The position numbers and the translations under genes were made by a program. This document shows, piece after piece, positions 46,942-48,856 of a stretch of DNA of 48,856 bases. A model generated the notes under the pieces. The model made no database searches. It saw nothing but the letters and a program-made list of their open reading frames with translations, and was not told the DNA's origin. Every line of letters begins with the position of its first letter. Within the stretch, counting starts at the first letter, position 1. Source of the stretch: Oscillospiraceae bacterium (GTDB lineage Bacteria; Bacillota; Clostridia; Oscillospirales; CAG-382); the NCBI GenBank assembly GCA_015064955.1, contig SVRD01000013.1:1-48856 (forward strand). The letters are read 5' to 3'.

Positions 46942-47481
46942 TTAAAGCTTCCAGCTTTTCATCGCGCGGATAATGCTTTTGTAGTTTCGTTTGATGTCGT
47001 TGCTTGTCATTTTTTCGACCTGCTCCTTTGTGAATACAGGCTCGGTCGAGCCGTCGTTCTTGACTCCCGCGCCGAGATCGGCGTTTCTTAAGTTGACCTT
47101 GTCGGCAATACTGTCGAGCGCCTTTTCGCGCACAAGCATAAGCGCATAGGCGTGCACAAGCGTTGCACCGCCTGCAACGTCCTCCCAGACCGAATCGGGA
47201 ATGCTTTCGGGGGTTACGTCGGGGAAAAGCTCGCAAAATGCGCTTATCTCCGTTGTCATCTTTTCCTCGTCTGCTTCCATTCTCGCTCTCTTGCGCTTCT
47301 CCTTTTTCAGATCGCGCGCTTCGTTGAGCTCGTTGATTATCTCCTCGGGAAGCCCATAGGCAAGAGGGACATTTGCGAATTCCTCCTCGACTCTGTCGAG
47401 AAACACGTCGACTCTCAAGCCGAGCGAGTCGGCAAGGTCGTAGATCGTGTCGAGAATGATCTCGTTATTGATCGTTTTCAT
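46942..47481 (-). CDS. Phage scaffolding protein
   Basis: A 179-residue acidic helical protein with a Lys/Arg/Glu-rich middle (ARDLKKEKRKRARMEADEEK) and a C-terminal helix-loop-helix rich in basic residues (SNDIKRNYKSIIRAMKSWKL) that would bind the coat. It sits between portal and coat, the usual place of the scaffold. FTKEQVEKMTSNDIK is a motif seen in Firmicutes phage scaffolds. Its start overlaps the portal stop by 17 bp. Confidence 0.8.
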   Translation of the reverse strand: MKTINNEIILDTIYDLADSLGLRVDVFLDRVEEEFANVPLAYGLPEEIINELNEARDLKKEKRKRARMEADEEKMTTEISAFCELFPDVTPESIPDSVWEDVAGGATLVHAYALMLVREKALDSIADKVNLRNADLGAGVKNDGSTEPVFTKEQVEKMTSNDIKRNYKSIIRAMKSWKL

Positions 47482-48856
47482 CTGCGTTTACTCCTTTCTG
47501 CTCCGTTGAGCGTATTTCCTCGATAAGCTTGTCCTTTTCGGGAATAAGCCCGTCGGGGATTCTTTCAAGATACTGTATTGTGCTGATTCTGCCGAGCTTG
47601 AGCAGCGAATCGAGAGTGTTGAGCGCGCCGATCTCGCTCCAATAGCTGCTCGCGCCGACGTCTACCTTGCAGCCGAACAGACAGTCACCGAATTTCTTCA
47701 GCCCGAAGCCGAGGTATTCCTCGCTTCCGTTTTCGATAACCCCGACAAGACGGCGGTCGTCGTAATATGCAAGCATAAAGTCGAGCCAGATAAGCCCGAT
47801 GTCCTCGACAAATCGGTAAAGCGCGCGCTTTACGTTCTCGAGCGGAACCGCCGACGTGCTCTGAAGCGCAAGTATCGCGCTGGTGTTGTTCGGAGCGACC
47901 GAGCCGAGCGCGGCGTCGGTTGCACCCATAAATTCCTTCGTGTCGGATATCGCCATCGAAAGCACCTCGAGCATACCCGATTGCATCTGACCGGGGCTTA
48001 TTACCTTTGCGACGTTCTCGACGGGTCCGTTCACCGCGATAGCCTCGCCCACTCTGTCCGACCAACCGTCAAGCAACGTGGAGTCATAGACAACCTTTGA
48101 AAACGCGGTGTCCATCATATGCTTCATCACCATCGCATAGCCCTTGTTGATAAAGCGCTGATTGTCGATAAGTCCCGTACCGACCGCCTGACCGTGCCAG
48201 GAATTCTTTATCGGGTACCAATTAAAGAATGAAATCGGGTAACGTGTGAGCAGGGTATCGGTGGTGTCCTTGATAATGGCGTTTTTCACCGATTTGCGAT
48301 AAAGCACGTGACCGTTTTCGTCCTTCCAGAGCTTGATAAGCGAAATACATTTCGTGCCCTCGAGCTCGTAGTGCGCCATATCGCCCGATTGCTTTGCGGT
48401 GTCGTTGTCGGGGCAGATCCTGTCGATCTCCTCCTGCCTTCTGCCGTTCCTTTTCGCCTGGAGTGCAAGCTCCTCTACCGTTTCGCGCTGTGCGATGAGA
48501 ATATAGGGCTGGTCCTGCACGCTTTTTGAGTTCGGATCGCCGAAAAAGACATTGGTGTTGTCAATAAGCAGACTCACAAAATCGCCCTTGAAGGCTTGGC
48601 CGGTCTTTATATCGGAATCCCAATAGGTGTAGCAGACCGCATCGCCCGAAACGGCGGCATCGGTGAGCGCATCGGCAAGAAGGTCGTTCATCTTGTTCTT
48701 TTCCCAACGCATATCGGCTATTGCGTTCAAACGCTTGCCCGCGTCGGCAAGCTCCTCCTTTGTGAACCCGCGCAACACGGGGGCAGAGAAGGAATAACGC
48801 ATCTTTATCGGCGTCTGCATAATACTGCTTGTGAAATAGTAACTCATGCGTCTGAA
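47465..48856 (-). CDS. Phage portal protein (5' end outside the window)
   Basis: At least 460 residues of a podovirus-type portal, the ring through which DNA enters the head. Recognisable parts: KNKMNDLLADALTDAAVSGDAVCYTYWD, SFFNWYPIKNSWHGQAVGTGLIDNQRFINKGYAMVMKHM (P22-type crown and stem region) and the long helix ATDAALGSVAPNNTSAILAL. The frame is open through the window edge, so the ATG at 48847 may not be the start; family members are usually longer at the N-terminus. Confidence 0.88.
   Translation of the reverse strand, partial: FRRMSYYFTSSIMQTPIKMRYSFSAPVLRGFTKEELADAGKRLNAIADMRWEKNKMNDLLADALTDAAVSGDAVCYTYWDSDIKTGQAFKGDFVSLLIDNTNVFFGDPNSKSVQDQPYILIAQRETVEELALQAKRNGRRQEEIDRICPDNDTAKQSGDMAHYELEGTKCISLIKLWKDENGHVLYRKSVKNAIIKDTTDTLLTRYPISFFNWYPIKNSWHGQAVGTGLIDNQRFINKGYAMVMKHMMDTAFSKVVYDSTLLDGWSDRVGEAIAVNGPVENVAKVISPGQMQSGMLEVLSMAISDTKEFMGATDAALGSVAPNNTSAILALQSTSAVPLENVKRALYRFVEDIGLIWLDFMLAYYDDRRLVGVIENGSEEYLGFGLKKFGDCLFGCKVDVGASSYWSEIGALNTLDSLLKLGRISTIQYLERIPDGLIPEKDKLIEEIRSTEQKGVNADENDQ

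Larger units (their letters stand above)
41565..48856 (-). mobile_element. Podovirus-like prophage, late gene module (partial)
   Basis: A contiguous minus-strand run of virion genes in the order portal, scaffold, coat, small virion protein, head-tail adaptor, beta-propeller tail protein, coiled-coil protein and holin. Overlaps and short gaps indicate a single transcript. The set resembles the P22/T7-type head and stub-tail plan; no tape measure, baseplate or sheath gene is present. Terminase, integrase and lysis enzyme are not in the window, and no attachment site could be identified at the left edge (41476-41602). The right end is cut by the window. Confidence 0.85.

Overview
The window looks like a chromosomal segment of an uncultured gut Clostridia member, most likely Oscillospirales/Ruminococcaceae-like. 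The grounds are strong AGGAGG-type ribosome binding sites, consensus sigma-70 promoters, four proteins ending in Ruminococcus-style type I dockerins, a domain-swapped GH3 glycosidase of the kind known from Ruminococcus, FeoAB with a FeoB-associated Cys-rich peptide, a C_GCAxxG_C_C protein and a DUF421/DUF4363 pair. No taxonomic marker is present, so the placement is inference.

Layout. 1-733 is a three-copy tandem repeat built of short palindromes, followed by tRNA-Val(TAC). 902-3429 holds two small exported proteins and a MATE transporter. 3471-10536 is a secreted-enzyme locus on the minus strand: two paralogous SGNH hydrolases (one dockerin-tagged, one membrane-anchored) and an unrecognised discoidin/dockerin protein. 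10639-16122 is a metal locus: feoA, feoB and a Cys-rich peptide with three identical-geometry palindromes, then copZ-copA. 16195-16407 is a small protein with its own promoter, followed by a second palindrome array. 17023-20808 encodes a CHAP + GH25 lysozyme + discoidin + dockerin protein. 21216-29667 carries a YD-repeat lipoprotein, an anchored surface protein, a domain-swapped GH3 enzyme, a VanY-like carboxypeptidase with a zinc-knuckle insertion, rpe, a possible pseudoknotted RNA, DUF4363, DUF421 and a C_GCAxxG_C_C protein. 29807-30482 is a seven-tRNA operon (Asp-Gly-Cys-Thr-Gly-Asp-Phe), followed by a third palindrome array. 31242-41475 contains a dockerin protein, an ECF sigma/anti-sigma pair and a minus-strand operon of exported proteins: a frameshifted discoidin-DUF4855 lipoprotein, an anchored esterase, a membrane protein and a lipoprotein. 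41565 to the right edge is the late module of a podovirus-like prophage: portal, scaffold, coat, adaptor, beta-propeller tail protein and holin.

Functionally the window combines extracellular glycan and cell-wall processing (dockerin proteins, discoidin modules, esterases, lysozyme, carboxypeptidase) with metal homeostasis and a resident prophage. No cohesin or scaffoldin is present, so the docking partner must lie elsewhere.

The least conventional signal is non-coding. Three intergenic regions are arrays of short perfect palindromes separated by a constant heptamer-like hinge (GTGAAAT, GTGATAT or GTGATG). A dispersed ~290-bp repeat exists in two inverted copies in which one internal hairpin has flipped relative to its flanks. 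In both families stems change while pairing is kept, so hairpins behave as exchangeable modules.
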